The position numbers were made by a program, and so were the translations under genes. From contig NZ_JVDT01000037.1 in NCBI RefSeq assembly GCF_001076885.1, positions 1 through 37,537 of the forward strand: a stretch of DNA of 37,537 nt, written 5' to 3'. Below the pieces are notes generated by a model, which worked only from the letters and a program-made list of their open reading frames with translations, searched no databases and was not told the DNA's origin. The stretch is from Bacillus sp. 522_BSPC (GTDB lineage: Bacteria > Bacillota > Bacilli > Bacillales > Cytobacillaceae). This document shows positions 15,759-23,850 of the stretch, piece after piece (the first letter of the stretch is position 1; each line of letters opens with the position of its first letter).

Positions 15759-16434
15759 GTACTACCACCGTTTCATCGAATTTATATCCTACACCCCATA
15801 CTGTATGTAAAAAGGGCTGACTATCTCTTCCTATTTTTCTTCTGAGTCTTTTAATATGGACATCAACCGTACGATCATCTCCATAAAACTGAAATCCCCA
15901 TACTTGCTGTAATATCTGTTCTCTGGAAAACACTTGTTTAGGGTGCTGAACAAAGAATGAAAGTAAATCAAATTCTTTTGGTGTTAATCCCAATATTGGT
16001 CGATCATCAATCAATACTTCTCTCGTTTCTTTATTTACTTTAATAATTGCATTTCCGCTTCCATCTTCTTCATTAGACTTTCTTCTCCAAATTGCCTTTA
16101 TTCTTGCAATTAAGGCTAGTGGACTAAAGGGCTTTGTAACATAATCATCTGCTCCCATTTCTAGCCCAAGTACTTGATCTGATTCCCCATCCTTTGCTGT
16201 TAACATAATAATAGGTGTCTCTTTATCTGTTTCTCTTATTTTGCGACAAACTGTTATACCATCTAAATCTGGAAGCATCCAGTCTAAAATAATCATATCA
16301 TATTTATTTTGCTTCAAATGTTTATATCCTTCCAAGCCGTTAGAAAGAAAGGTTACCTGAAAGCCCTCCTTCATAAAAAACATTTCCAGCATGGAACAAA
16401 CACTTTTATTATCTTCTATTACTAAAATATCCAT
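15748..16434 (-). CDS. yclJ: OmpR-family response regulator YclJ
   Basis: A 228-residue response regulator, partner of the downstream kinase. The receiver domain (1-118) has the acidic pair E7/D8, phosphoacceptor D51 (IILDWMLPD), the T/K residues in IMLTAKD and VTKPFSP. The C-terminal winged helix (about 132-225) has LTPKEFDLLSFFVQHPKQVFSREQILQQVWG, the recognition part TVDVHIKRLRRKIG, and the wing VWGVGYKF. Wording of the receiver, such as EDNKSVCSMLEMFF, is close to B. subtilis YclJ. The ATG is preceded by AGGAGAG at 5 nt. Its upstream gap carries two direct repeats of GCTTTT(T)ACTAAT that could serve autoregulation. Confidence 0.88.
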   Translation of the reverse strand: MDILVIEDNKSVCSMLEMFFMKEGFQVTFLSNGLEGYKHLKQNKYDMIILDWMLPDLDGITVCRKIRETDKETPIIMLTAKDGESDQVLGLEMGADDYVTKPFSPLALIARIKAIWRRKSNEEDGSGNAIIKVNKETREVLIDDRPILGLTPKEFDLLSFFVQHPKQVFSREQILQQVWGFQFYGDDRTVDVHIKRLRRKIGRDSQPFLHTVWGVGYKFDETVVVHEN

Positions 16435-16455
16435 AAGTACTCTCCTATTTTATCT

Positions 16456-16487
16456 GCTTTTTACTAATTAAAGCCGCTTTTACTAAT
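16456..16487. promoter_or_regulatory. Direct repeats upstream of yclJ, candidate response-regulator site
   Basis: GCTTTTTACTAAT (16456-16468) and GCTTTTACTAAT (16476-16487) start 20 nt apart, close to two helical turns, 21 nt upstream of the yclJ start codon. OmpR-family regulators typically bind direct repeats, so autoregulation by YclJ is a reasonable guess. Confidence 0.4.
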
Positions 16488-16579
16488 AGAAGCAATAGCT
16501 TACCTTCCTATTTAATGGATTGTTAAAGGTTAGGAAATAGTTCGTTCATATTTTAAAAAAGACATTTGCACATAGACAC

Positions 16580-16618
16580 AAAAAAGACCATCTAAAAGAT
16601 TCCTCCTTTAAATGGTCT
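16580..16618 (-). terminator. Terminator of the ROK kinase operon
   Basis: On the minus strand AGACCAT and ATGGTCT flank an inner AAAG/CTTT-type stem and are followed by TTTTTTG. Confidence 0.85.
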
Positions 16619-16633
16619 ACTAAATTAACTTAT

Positions 16634-17530
16634 TTAGTTAACTTCTGCCTTACTTTCTTTCAATACTTTTTCTGCGAGAAGTAGCCCTCCTGTGATGCCG
16701 GCATTATCTCCTAATCCTGGTCTAACAATATATTCATTCATCTTGTCTTGGACTTCTGGATAGGAAACATACCCATTTAAAAGTTCGCTCAAATGGCGAT
16801 ATACATGTGTTAACACATGCTCCTGATTCATAACACCTCCGCCAAGGATGATTTTTTTAGGGGATAGAATAAGGATATATTGCATGAGTGCCTGTGCAAT
16901 ATAATAGCCCTCCATTTCCCATACACTTTCCTTGTCACTTAAATGAATAGCCTTCTCGCCCCATCTTTCTTCAATTGCTGGTCCTGCAGCTAACCCTTCT
17001 AAACAATCTGCATGGTAGGGGCATCTCCCTTTGTACATATCTTCTGGATGTCTTCTGACTAAAATATGTCCCATTTCTGGATGTGTCAAACCTTGCAATA
17101 ATTCGCCATTAACATACGCACCAGCACCAATGCCTGTACCAATGGTAATATATAAACAATTATCTACTCCTTTAGCAGCACCTAACTTTGCCTCTCCTAG
17201 CGCAGCAACATTTACATCTGTATTAAAACCAGTTGGAACAGAAAATTCATCCTCTATTGCTTTTAATAATGAATAGTCCTTCCAAGCTAGTTTAGGCGTA
17301 GTTGTGATATTTCCATAAGTAGGACTATTTTTATCCACATCAATTGGACCAAATGACCCGATTCCAATTGCTTCAATAGGAAACCTTTTAAAAAAGGCAA
17401 TTACCTCTGGCATTGTTTCTTCAGGGGTCGTCGTTGGAATGGAAATTCGTTCTTTAATTTCCCCTTTTGCATCTCCTACTGCACAGACAAATTTTGTTCC
17501 GCCTGCTTCAATCGCACCATATAATGTCAT
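16634..17530 (-). CDS. ROK-family sugar kinase (fructokinase type)
   Basis: A 298-residue cytoplasmic sugar kinase of the ROK family, closest in pattern to the Bacillus fructokinase/GmuE group that phosphorylates fructose or mannose. The phosphate-binding loop EAGGTKFVCAVG is at residues 8-19. The sugar-binding and catalytic segment is FNTDVNVAALGEA with the catalytic Asp, followed by TIGTGIGAGAYVNG. The zinc site H-x(n)-C-x2-H-x4-C is visible as MGHILVRRH...RCPYHADCLEG. It starts 41 nt after the Gfo/Idh/MocA gene and ends at a terminator, making a two-gene unit. Substrate preference cannot be read from sequence. Confident in family, moderate in fructokinase. Confidence 0.9.
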   Translation of the reverse strand: MTLYGAIEAGGTKFVCAVGDAKGEIKERISIPTTTPEETMPEVIAFFKRFPIEAIGIGSFGPIDVDKNSPTYGNITTTPKLAWKDYSLLKAIEDEFSVPTGFNTDVNVAALGEAKLGAAKGVDNCLYITIGTGIGAGAYVNGELLQGLTHPEMGHILVRRHPEDMYKGRCPYHADCLEGLAAGPAIEERWGEKAIHLSDKESVWEMEGYYIAQALMQYILILSPKKIILGGGVMNQEHVLTHVYRHLSELLNGYVSYPEVQDKMNEYIVRPGLGDNAGITGGLLLAEKVLKESKAEVN

Positions 17531-17571
17531 GAATCTTCTCTCCTTATGAATGACTAGATTTATTTGCTTAT

Positions 17572-18561
17572 TTACTGTTTATCTGCTGGAAAAACAACTC
17601 CTGTTTGCTTTCTTACCTCGTCCATAATTTCCATAACCGTTAAAGAAACATCATAAGTGTTCACAGAAGATTCTATTTTCCCCGCTTTAATCAATTCAAT
17701 AAATTCCTTCGCCTCATAATACATCGAAGCTGGCTTTTGTGAAACCGTCAAATCCTCTTTTTCCCCTTTACGCGGGATAAATTCTACCTTTGTAGGTGTG
17801 CTGAATTGTTGAATTAATATGTTTCCTTCTTCCCCTTGAATTTCGGATGGAATATAGGAATTCGTTATTTTTGAATACATCAATAGTACATCCATATCAG
17901 AATAGCTTAAAATGATGCTTCCTTCTCCATCTACCCCTGAATCTAATAAGAAACTATTTGCTTTTACTTCCATTGGCTTTCCAAAAAGAAGTACCATTGG
18001 ATAAAGACAATAAACACCAATATCCATTAGTGATCCATTTGATAATTCTGGCTTAAATGCATTTAATACCGTTCCTTCTTTATAAGCATCATATCGTGAA
18101 GAATACTGACAATAGCTTACAAAAGCACGACGGATTTTTCCGACTTTATGTAAATTCTCTTGAATAACTTGAAAGTTAGGAAGGAAAGTTGTTTTTAATG
18201 CTTCCATTAATAAGACATTATTTTCCTTGGCAACCTCCATCATCTGTCTCACTTCACGTGCATTAGAAGCCATCGCTTTCTCTGTTAAAACATGCTTTTT
18301 ATTTTTCAAAAAAACGATAGCCTGTTCTGCATGATAGGCATTAGGACTAGCAATATATACAGCATCGATTGTATCGCTTTTTGCCATTTCTTCTAAATCT
18401 GTGTATGTATAATCTGCCCGATACTTATCAGCAAACGTTTTTGCTTTATCTTCCGTTCTAGAATATACCGCTGTTAATTGAAAGTCTGCTATTTCACTAG
18501 CCGCCTCAATAAAAGATTCTGTAATCCAATTCGTGCCGATGATTCCAAATCTAATCGTCAT
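17572..18561 (-). CDS. Gfo/Idh/MocA-family NAD(P)-dependent oxidoreductase
   Basis: A 329-residue dehydrogenase with an N-terminal Rossmann fold (FGIIGTNWITESF, residues 5-17; AVYSRTEDKA as the nucleotide-specificity loop) and the family motif HVLTEKAMA around residue 88-96, in which the E-K pair is the conserved catalytic lysine site. The C-terminal half (from about 125) is the substrate domain, with YCQYSSRYDAYK, LSNGSLMDIGVYCLYP and GVDGEGSIILSY. It resembles B. subtilis YulF, a protein of uncertain substrate. The pairing with a ROK kinase suggests sugar or polyol catabolism, though no transporter is adjacent. Confidence 0.88.
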   Translation of the reverse strand: MTIRFGIIGTNWITESFIEAASEIADFQLTAVYSRTEDKAKTFADKYRADYTYTDLEEMAKSDTIDAVYIASPNAYHAEQAIVFLKNKKHVLTEKAMASNAREVRQMMEVAKENNVLLMEALKTTFLPNFQVIQENLHKVGKIRRAFVSYCQYSSRYDAYKEGTVLNAFKPELSNGSLMDIGVYCLYPMVLLFGKPMEVKANSFLLDSGVDGEGSIILSYSDMDVLLMYSKITNSYIPSEIQGEEGNILIQQFSTPTKVEFIPRKGEKEDLTVSQKPASMYYEAKEFIELIKAGKIESSVNTYDVSLTVMEIMDEVRKQTGVVFPADKQ

Positions 18562-18704
18562 AAAATGTAGATCCTCCTATTCGATGAAATCTTCCCATCT
18601 TTCTTTTATTTTGGATGGAAGTCGCTAAAAAAGCAACTATCAGCTAGCATTTTTATCTTTTGAAAATGGTTCTATATCCTTGCAAAATTGTTTTATCCTT
18701 ACAC

Positions 18705-18741
18705 AAAAAAGAATCCAGCAAGTAGCATACTTACTGGATTC
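18705..18741 (-). terminator. Terminator of the yclNOPQ operon
   Basis: GAATCCAG (18711-18718) and CTGGATTC (18734-18741) with an inner AGTA/TACT pairing form the stem; TTTTTTG follows on the minus strand. It begins 8 nt after the yclQ stop codon. Confidence 0.88.
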
Positions 18742-18748
18742 TCCTTCT

Positions 18749-19705
18749 TTATTCTGAAATCGCTTCTGAAATTTCTTTTACCATTTCACTTGTTGATAGC
18801 AGTCCTCCGCCTGATAGGTACCAGTAATTTGGATCTAGATAGATAATATGATCATTTTTAGCTGCATCAATGCCATTTACTAACTTATTATCAAGCGTCT
18901 TCTCACCTGAAGATTCTCCACCAACAACTGCTCCTCTATCAATGACAAATAAGTAAGCTGGATTTTTTTCTGCTAGATATTCAAATGTAACCTTTTGTCC
19001 ATGTGTAGATGCCTCAATATTTTCATCTGCTGGAGCTAAGCCTAATACATCATGAATAATCCCGAACCGAGAGTTTTTCCCATAAGCACTTAAGCTTCCG
19101 TCATTTACTAATACGATTAATGATTTACCATCTATCGTTTTTGCTTTTTCATTAATGGCAGCAATATCCTCCTCAATTTTTGCTAGTTCATCTGCCACTT
19201 CTTGTTTCTTATCAAAAATATCGCCAATAAGATTCATATTATGCTTAAATGAATTCATATAGTCTGTTGTATCAACACCGACATATACAGTTGGAGCAAT
19301 TTTTTTCAATTCTTCATAAGCAGCTGACTGTCTTCCAGAGATAAAAATAACATCTGGTGATAATTCACTAATTGCTTCAAAATCTGGTTCCTTTAAACTT
19401 CCTACATTTGCATACTTTGAATCTTCATATTTAGAAAGATATGGGGGAATGTTTGCTTGTGGAACACCCGCTACTTCTATTCCTAATTTTTCTAATGTAT
19501 CTAAAACTCCAAAATCAAAAGCTACAACTTTCTTAGGATTGACCGGAACTGTGTCTTCCCCTAATTCATGGGTTACTTTAATTTCTGCCGGCTCTTCGCT
19601 ATTCTTACTTGAATCTGCTTCTGCATTTGATTTTTCTGTATTGCCACATGCAGCTAATACTGCAAGAACGAATGTTAATAATAATAGGGAAAGCTTTTTC
19701 TTCAT
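18749..19705 (-). CDS. yclQ: Siderophore-binding lipoprotein YclQ (petrobactin ABC importer)
   Basis: A 318-residue extracellular siderophore receptor of the FhuD/FatB class. The lipoprotein signal peptide ends in VLAAC with C20. The body matches B. subtilis YclQ closely in wording: KKVVAFDFGVLDTLEKLGI, YANVGSLKEPDFEAI, GVDTTDYMNSF, LAPADENIEASTHGQ and DPNYWYLSGGGL. In B. subtilis YclNOPQ imports petrobactin and related catecholates; the same function is likely here. GAGGTG sits 8 nt before the ATG. It is separated from yclP by 282 nt, unlike the overlapping N-O-P genes, and this gap holds a strong three-way-junction RNA fold that may control relative expression of the receptor. Confidence 0.93.
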   Translation of the reverse strand: MKKKLSLLLLTFVLAVLAACGNTEKSNAEADSSKNSEEPAEIKVTHELGEDTVPVNPKKVVAFDFGVLDTLEKLGIEVAGVPQANIPPYLSKYEDSKYANVGSLKEPDFEAISELSPDVIFISGRQSAAYEELKKIAPTVYVGVDTTDYMNSFKHNMNLIGDIFDKKQEVADELAKIEEDIAAINEKAKTIDGKSLIVLVNDGSLSAYGKNSRFGIIHDVLGLAPADENIEASTHGQKVTFEYLAEKNPAYLFVIDRGAVVGGESSGEKTLDNKLVNGIDAAKNDHIIYLDPNYWYLSGGGLLSTSEMVKEISEAISE

Positions 19706-19847
19706 TCGATAAACACCTCTATAAATTTAATATATAAATTAAATTGAATACATTGCATTTAAAGACAGAATACCCTATGATAAGGTATTATTAGCATCTT
19801 TCCTTCCTCATTTTCCTAGAATGATTAGGGATTTTGCTAATTCTAAT

Positions 19848-19911
19848 GGTAGTGTTATTATGGTTTCTTCTGGCGAAGGGACTTAGTTAAGTCAGCCATA
19901 ATTACACTGCC
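19848..19911. ncRNA. Predicted three-way-junction RNA element between yclP and yclQ
   Basis: Outer arms of 16 nt, GGTAGTGTTATTATGG (19848-19863) and CCATAATTACACTGCC (19896-19911), pair at 14 positions. Within them are two abutting hairpins: CTTC-TGGC-GAAG (19867-19878) and GACTT-AGTT-AAGTC (19880-19893). On the + strand the two imperfect pairs are U-G and U-U, while on the - strand they are C-A and A-A, so the + strand folds slightly better; the operon is read from the - strand. It may be a regulatory 5' structure of yclQ, a processing or stabilising element, or a small repeated element. Function unknown. Confidence 0.5.
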
Positions 19912-19987
19912 CCCTTTCTATTTTTCTTCCACCATTAGCTTCTTTTCTACAATGAACCAATCATTTATCAATAGGCAGAATCTTTTT

Positions 19988-20746
19988 CTATGCAAAATAA
20001 ACGCATATTCGTTGATTATTAATTTCCTCAATTTGCATATCCATTTCATAAATGCTTTTTAATACTTTTCGATTGATTATCTTTTTAGCTGGTCCATCAT
20101 TGACGATTTTGCCATTCTTTAATGCTACGATATTATCTGAATAAACAGATGCAAAATTAATATCATGGATAACAATTACTACCGTTTTTCCCAGCTCTTC
20201 TACTAATCTTCTTAGCACTTTCATAATTTGCACAGAGTGCTTCATATCTAAATTATTTAGCGGTTCATCCAAAAGGATATATTCTGTATCTTGGGCAACT
20301 ACCATTGCGATATAAGCTCTTTGCTTTTGTCCACCGCTTAGCTGATCTAAGTATTTATGCTGCATATCCTCTAATTCCATATACTTAATGGCTTCATCTA
20401 CCATTTTTTCATCTAAATCTGTCAGTTTTCCTTGTGAATAAGGAAATCTCCCAAAGCTTACAAGCTCTCTTATTGTTAAGCGAAGATTGATATTGTTTGC
20501 TTGTTTTAATATAGAAATTTTCTTTGCAAGGTCATTGCTTTTTGCTTTATCAATATGCTGGCCATCTATAATGACATCTCCACTGTCTGCTTTAATTAAG
20601 CGACTAATAATAGAAAGCAATGTACTTTTCCCAGCGCCATTCGGTCCAATAAAAGAAGTGATTTTTCCTTTTTCTACAGAAAGAGAAACATTATCAAGCA
20701 CTTTTTTCCCACCATATTGTTTCGTAATGTTCTTTACCTCTACCAT
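19988..20746 (-). CDS. yclP: Siderophore ABC transporter ATP-binding protein YclP
   Basis: A 252-residue FecE-type ATPase: Walker A GPNGAGKST (34-42), Q-loop region SILKQANNIN, signature QLSGGQKQRAYIAM, Walker B YILLDEPLNNLDM and H-loop VIHDINFA. It energises import through YclN/YclO. It overlaps yclO by 7 nt. The long gap after it before yclQ is unusual for this operon. Confidence 0.93.
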   Translation of the reverse strand: MVEVKNITKQYGGKKVLDNVSLSVEKGKITSFIGPNGAGKSTLLSIISRLIKADSGDVIIDGQHIDKAKSNDLAKKISILKQANNINLRLTIRELVSFGRFPYSQGKLTDLDEKMVDEAIKYMELEDMQHKYLDQLSGGQKQRAYIAMVVAQDTEYILLDEPLNNLDMKHSVQIMKVLRRLVEELGKTVVIVIHDINFASVYSDNIVALKNGKIVNDGPAKKIINRKVLKSIYEMDMQIEEINNQRICVYFA

Positions 20747-21696
20747 GCTCTTCTCTCCTTTAGTAATAAATAGATAAAATACACTCCACCTACAAAGTTA
20801 ATGATCACACTGATAGTTGTTGAAAATGTAAATACTCGTTCTACAATCAGTAACCCACCAACTAAAGAAATAATGCTCAATAGAATAGATCCAGTAATCA
20901 AGGTACTGTGCTTATATGTTTTCAAAAACTCACGAGCTAAGTTGACAACCAGTAACCCGAGAAAGGTAATTGGACCAACTAATGCCGTCGCAACAGATAC
21001 AAGGATAGATACTACAATTAACATATTGCGCACTACCTTCTCATAATCAATCCCTAAGTTAATAGCCTGATCTCTTCCTAAAGACATGACGTCAAAGAAG
21101 CGACTATATCTTGTAACATAGATAGACACTACTGCTACAATAATAAGACTGATCGTTAAAATATTGGTATTTATATTATTAAAACTTGCAAACATTTTAT
21201 CTTGAATAATCAGAAACTCATTTGGATCAATTAATACTTGCATAAAGGATGAAACACTAGAGAAAAAGCTCCCCATTACAATTCCAATTAACAGTAATAA
21301 TAAAATGTTTTGGTCTTCTCTATTAAAGAAAAGCTTATAAAGGATACTTGAAAAAAGAACCATTAATACAACAGACACTAAGAAGTTTATGTTGCTATTC
21401 ATCATCGTCATCGTGCTTGAGCCAAAAAGGAAAACAACAGCGGTTTGAATAAATAGATAAAGGGAATCTAACCCTAAAATACTTGGCGTTAATATTCGGT
21501 TATTTGTAATGGTTTGAAATACCATCGAAGTAAAGGCAATGCAGCCACCAGTTAAAAGAATGGCTACAATTTTTATGGCTCTGCGTGGAATGACGTATTC
21601 CCAATTATTGCTACTGACTTTGATTAACATGAATATAGTAATTAGTAGAATCGCTATAATGGCCAGTACAATAAGTTTTATCTTAGGCTGCTTCAT
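20740..21696 (-). CDS. yclO: Siderophore ABC transporter permease YclO
   Basis: A 318-residue FecCD-family (BtuC-like) permease with about nine to ten predicted helices. Family landmarks are GLDSLYLFIQTA, MSLGRDQAINLGIDYEKV (cytoplasmic loop that contacts the ATPase) and GPITFLGLLVVNLAR in the glycine-rich part near residue 230. AGGAGAAAG precedes the ATG by 4 nt, inside the end of yclN (14-nt overlap). It pairs with YclN as a heterodimeric channel. The order N-O-P-Q matches B. subtilis. Confidence 0.93.
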   Translation of the reverse strand: MKQPKIKLIVLAIIAILLITIFMLIKVSSNNWEYVIPRRAIKIVAILLTGGCIAFTSMVFQTITNNRILTPSILGLDSLYLFIQTAVVFLFGSSTMTMMNSNINFLVSVVLMVLFSSILYKLFFNREDQNILLLLLIGIVMGSFFSSVSSFMQVLIDPNEFLIIQDKMFASFNNINTNILTISLIIVAVVSIYVTRYSRFFDVMSLGRDQAINLGIDYEKVVRNMLIVVSILVSVATALVGPITFLGLLVVNLAREFLKTYKHSTLITGSILLSIISLVGGLLIVERVFTFSTTISVIINFVGGVYFIYLLLKERRAW

Positions 21697-22642
21697 AAGT
21701 CTTTCTCCTTAAAAGTAAATACAGGAAGATACCACTTCCGATGACTCCAACCATCACACCAATCGAAATTTCATATGGATAAATAATCACTCTACCCAGA
21801 ATATCACAGAATAATACAAATACTGCGCCAAGTAATGCTGTATGCGTTAAGCTGTTTTTTAAATTATCTCCTCGGTATAAAGAAACAATATTTGGAATAA
21901 TTAGGCCAAGAAATGGAATCATTCCTACTGTCAGTAATACAACAGAAGATACTAGTGCAACGATGATTAATCCTATATTCACCACTCTTTTGTGATTTAG
22001 TCCAAGATTAATGGAAAAGTCTTCACCCATTCCAGCAATCGTAAATTTATTAGCATATAGATAGGCAATAATTACTACCGGAATACTTATGTAAAGAAGC
22101 TCGTATCTCCCTGCCATGATCAAGGAAAAATCTCCTTGCAACCATGAAGACATATTTTGTATTAAATCATATTTCATCGCAAAAAAAGTGGTAATGGAAC
22201 TTACAATATTTCCAAGCATTAGACCAATTAATGGAATAAAGATAGCATCTTTGAATTTAATCATATTCAGTATTCGCATAAACAAAAATGTACCACCAAG
22301 TGCAAATACGAATGCGATTGTCATCTTTATAATCGGGCTCTCCCCTGTAAAAAGCATTAGAGCGACCAATATCCCCAACCTTGCCCAGTCCATCGTACCA
22401 GCTGTCGTAGGAGAAACAAATTTATTTCTCGATATTTGCTGCATAATGAGGCCACAAATGCTTAAGCTAACGCCGGCAATGATAATGCTGATTAGGCGTG
22501 GAAATCTGCTAATCAAAAGAATTTCTTTTTGATCTGCTGTTAAATGAAAAATATTTTTTGGGTTAATATCAATGACTCCAACAAATAGGGAGATGGTAGA
22601 TAAGACTATTAACAATATAAATAAATACTTTATTTTCATCAT
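21683..22642 (-). CDS. yclN: Siderophore ABC transporter permease YclN
   Basis: A 319-residue FecCD-family permease, first gene of the operon. Visible family segments are SRFPRLISIIIAGVSLSICGLIMQQISRN with the typical P-R-L and G-x-x-x-Q-x-x-x-x-N, GEDFSINLGLNHKRV and GMIPFLGLIIPNIVSLYRG. The start is at ATG 22642 or the adjacent ATG 22639. The ribosome binding site is poor and a small GAGTA-GTAT-TACTC hairpin lies just before the start, so translation may be weak or controlled. A Fur-box-like site covers the transcription start. Confidence 0.92.
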   Translation of the reverse strand: MMKIKYLFILLIVLSTISLFVGVIDINPKNIFHLTADQKEILLISRFPRLISIIIAGVSLSICGLIMQQISRNKFVSPTTAGTMDWARLGILVALMLFTGESPIIKMTIAFVFALGGTFLFMRILNMIKFKDAIFIPLIGLMLGNIVSSITTFFAMKYDLIQNMSSWLQGDFSLIMAGRYELLYISIPVVIIAYLYANKFTIAGMGEDFSINLGLNHKRVVNIGLIIVALVSSVVLLTVGMIPFLGLIIPNIVSLYRGDNLKNSLTHTALLGAVFVLFCDILGRVIIYPYEISIGVMVGVIGSGIFLYLLLRRKTYEAA

Positions 22643-22687
22643 GCTATTGAGTAATACTACTCTCTTTCCTCACTCCCCTACTTAGTC

Positions 22688-22751
22688 GTAAATGATTTTC
22701 ATTATCATTTAGATTCTTTCTTTATTTTATCATCTTTTTCCAGCTCGTCAA
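22688..22751 (-). promoter_or_regulatory. yclNOPQ promoter with Fur box
   Basis: On the minus strand TTGACG (22751-22746), a 16-nt spacer and TAAAAT (22729-22724) form a promoter. Just downstream, GATAATGAAAATCATTTAC (22706-22688) matches the 19-bp Fur consensus at 15 positions. Iron-dependent repression of this siderophore importer by Fur is well founded for the family. Confidence 0.8.
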
Positions 22752-22889
22752 TGCTTTTTCAAAGACCTGATAGATTTATCACAAAATTTAAAAAAGAATG
22801 ATGCTGATTACCTAGTTACTTTGTCATGGTTTAGCATCACCATAAAAATACTTAATTAAGCATGCTGTCGTTCCGTTCCGCTCGAATGC

Positions 22890-22920
22890 AAAAAAAAGAG
22901 ACCTCCAATGGAGACCTCTT
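22890..22920 (-). terminator. Terminator of the qox operon
   Basis: AGAGGTCTCC-ATT-GGAGGTCTCT pairs fully if two G-U pairs are allowed on the minus strand, then eight T. It starts 15 nt after the qoxD stop codon. Confidence 0.88.
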
Positions 22921-22935
22921 TCACATAACGCTTTA

Positions 22936-23241
22936 TTAGTAATGCACATGTCCTGATGTCATTACCCAAATAGTTCCTCCTGCTACTACGATTGCGCAGA
23001 AGAAAGCATAAACGATATTTATAGTTTGTACTTGTCCTTCTCCTTCTGTAAGATGCATAAACATAAACAGTTGAAGAATGGCTTGAATGACAGCCAATGC
23101 ACCGATAATCCACATAACAGTTATCATTGGAAGATCTGTATATAACTTAGCTCCTACAGCTGCGAAGGTAAGTAATAAAGAAACAATAAAACCTGCAATA
23201 TGACCAATTGGAAATTTTTCATTTTCATGATTTTTTGCCAT
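22936..23241 (-). CDS. qoxD: Cytochrome aa3-600 menaquinol oxidase subunit IV (QoxD)
   Basis: A 101-residue three-helix membrane subunit of the terminal quinol oxidase. It has the subunit IV family pattern: short polar start (MAKNHENEKFPIGHIAGF), helix 1 (VSLLLTFAAVGA), helix 2 (ITVMWIIGALAVIQAILQLFMFMHL) and helix 3 (INIVYAFFCAIVVAGGTIWVM). It ends in GHVHY. Slightly shorter than B. subtilis QoxD at its N-terminus. It starts 6 nt after qoxC and closes the operon. Probably an assembly or stability subunit. Confidence 0.94.
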   Translation of the reverse strand: MAKNHENEKFPIGHIAGFIVSLLLTFAAVGAKLYTDLPMITVMWIIGALAVIQAILQLFMFMHLTEGEGQVQTINIVYAFFCAIVVAGGTIWVMTSGHVHY

Positions 23242-23247
23242 CTTTAA

Positions 23248-23850
23248 TTACCCTCCCATTCTAGCAAGATAAACGAATGTGAAGATGAAAATCCACACAA
23301 CGTCTAAGAAGTGCCAGTATAAACTTATAATAAATGTCTTACGAGCTGTTGTTGGTGTTAAACCATGCTTCATTAATTGAATAATAATTAATATTGCCCA
23401 GCCAATACCTATGGATACGTGCAATCCATGCGTTCCAAGCAATACAAAGAACGAAGAAAGGAATGCACTTGTCTGCATTGTTGCACCTTCATGTACATAA
23501 TGAATAAACTCATTTACTTCCACAAAAACGAACCCTGCACCTAATGCCAAAGTGATAATTAACCAAGTTAATAATCCTTTTAAATTCTGGCGACGCATAT
23601 ACCATATGGCAATCCCACAAGTGAAACTACTTGTTAATAGTAAAAGTGTTTCAATCATGACATCTTTTAATTTAAATAATTCAGCTGGAGTAGGCCCGCC
23701 TGCAAAGTTATCCTTTAAAGATCCATAGGCTGCAAACAAGGTAGCGAATAATACAACCTCCGCACCAAGGAAGATCCAGAAGCCTAGAATATTTAAACGG
23801 CTTTGCTCTGTCTGATATTCTAGTGGTAAAGACTTATCGACTTTTGCCAT
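23248..23850 (-). CDS. qoxC: Cytochrome aa3-600 menaquinol oxidase subunit III (QoxC)
   Basis: A 200-residue five-helix subunit of heme-copper oxidase family subunit III. Family wording includes LPLEYQTEQSRLNILGFWIFLGAEVVLF at the start, FVLLGTHGLHVSIGIGWA with the conserved H-G-x-H-V, and YWHFLDVVWIFIFTFVYL at the end. Its ATG shares the A of the qoxB stop codon (TAATG), so translation is coupled. The subunit stabilises the core enzyme and takes no direct part in electron transfer. Confidence 0.95.
   Translation of the reverse strand: MAKVDKSLPLEYQTEQSRLNILGFWIFLGAEVVLFATLFAAYGSLKDNFAGGPTPAELFKLKDVMIETLLLLTSSFTCGIAIWYMRRQNLKGLLTWLIITLALGAGFVFVEVNEFIHYVHEGATMQTSAFLSSFFVLLGTHGLHVSIGIGWAILIIIQLMKHGLTPTTARKTFIISLYWHFLDVVWIFIFTFVYLARMGG

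Noticed and set aside
14337-16434. Naming the two-component system CssRS because HtrA is adjacent
   Set aside because: The regulator reads like YclJ, the kinase has YclK length and layout, and yclNOPQ is close by.
22856-23113. 85-codon frame opposite in phase to qoxD
   Set aside because: It overlaps qoxD and its terminator in another frame and shows only Arg/Ser-rich shadow composition.
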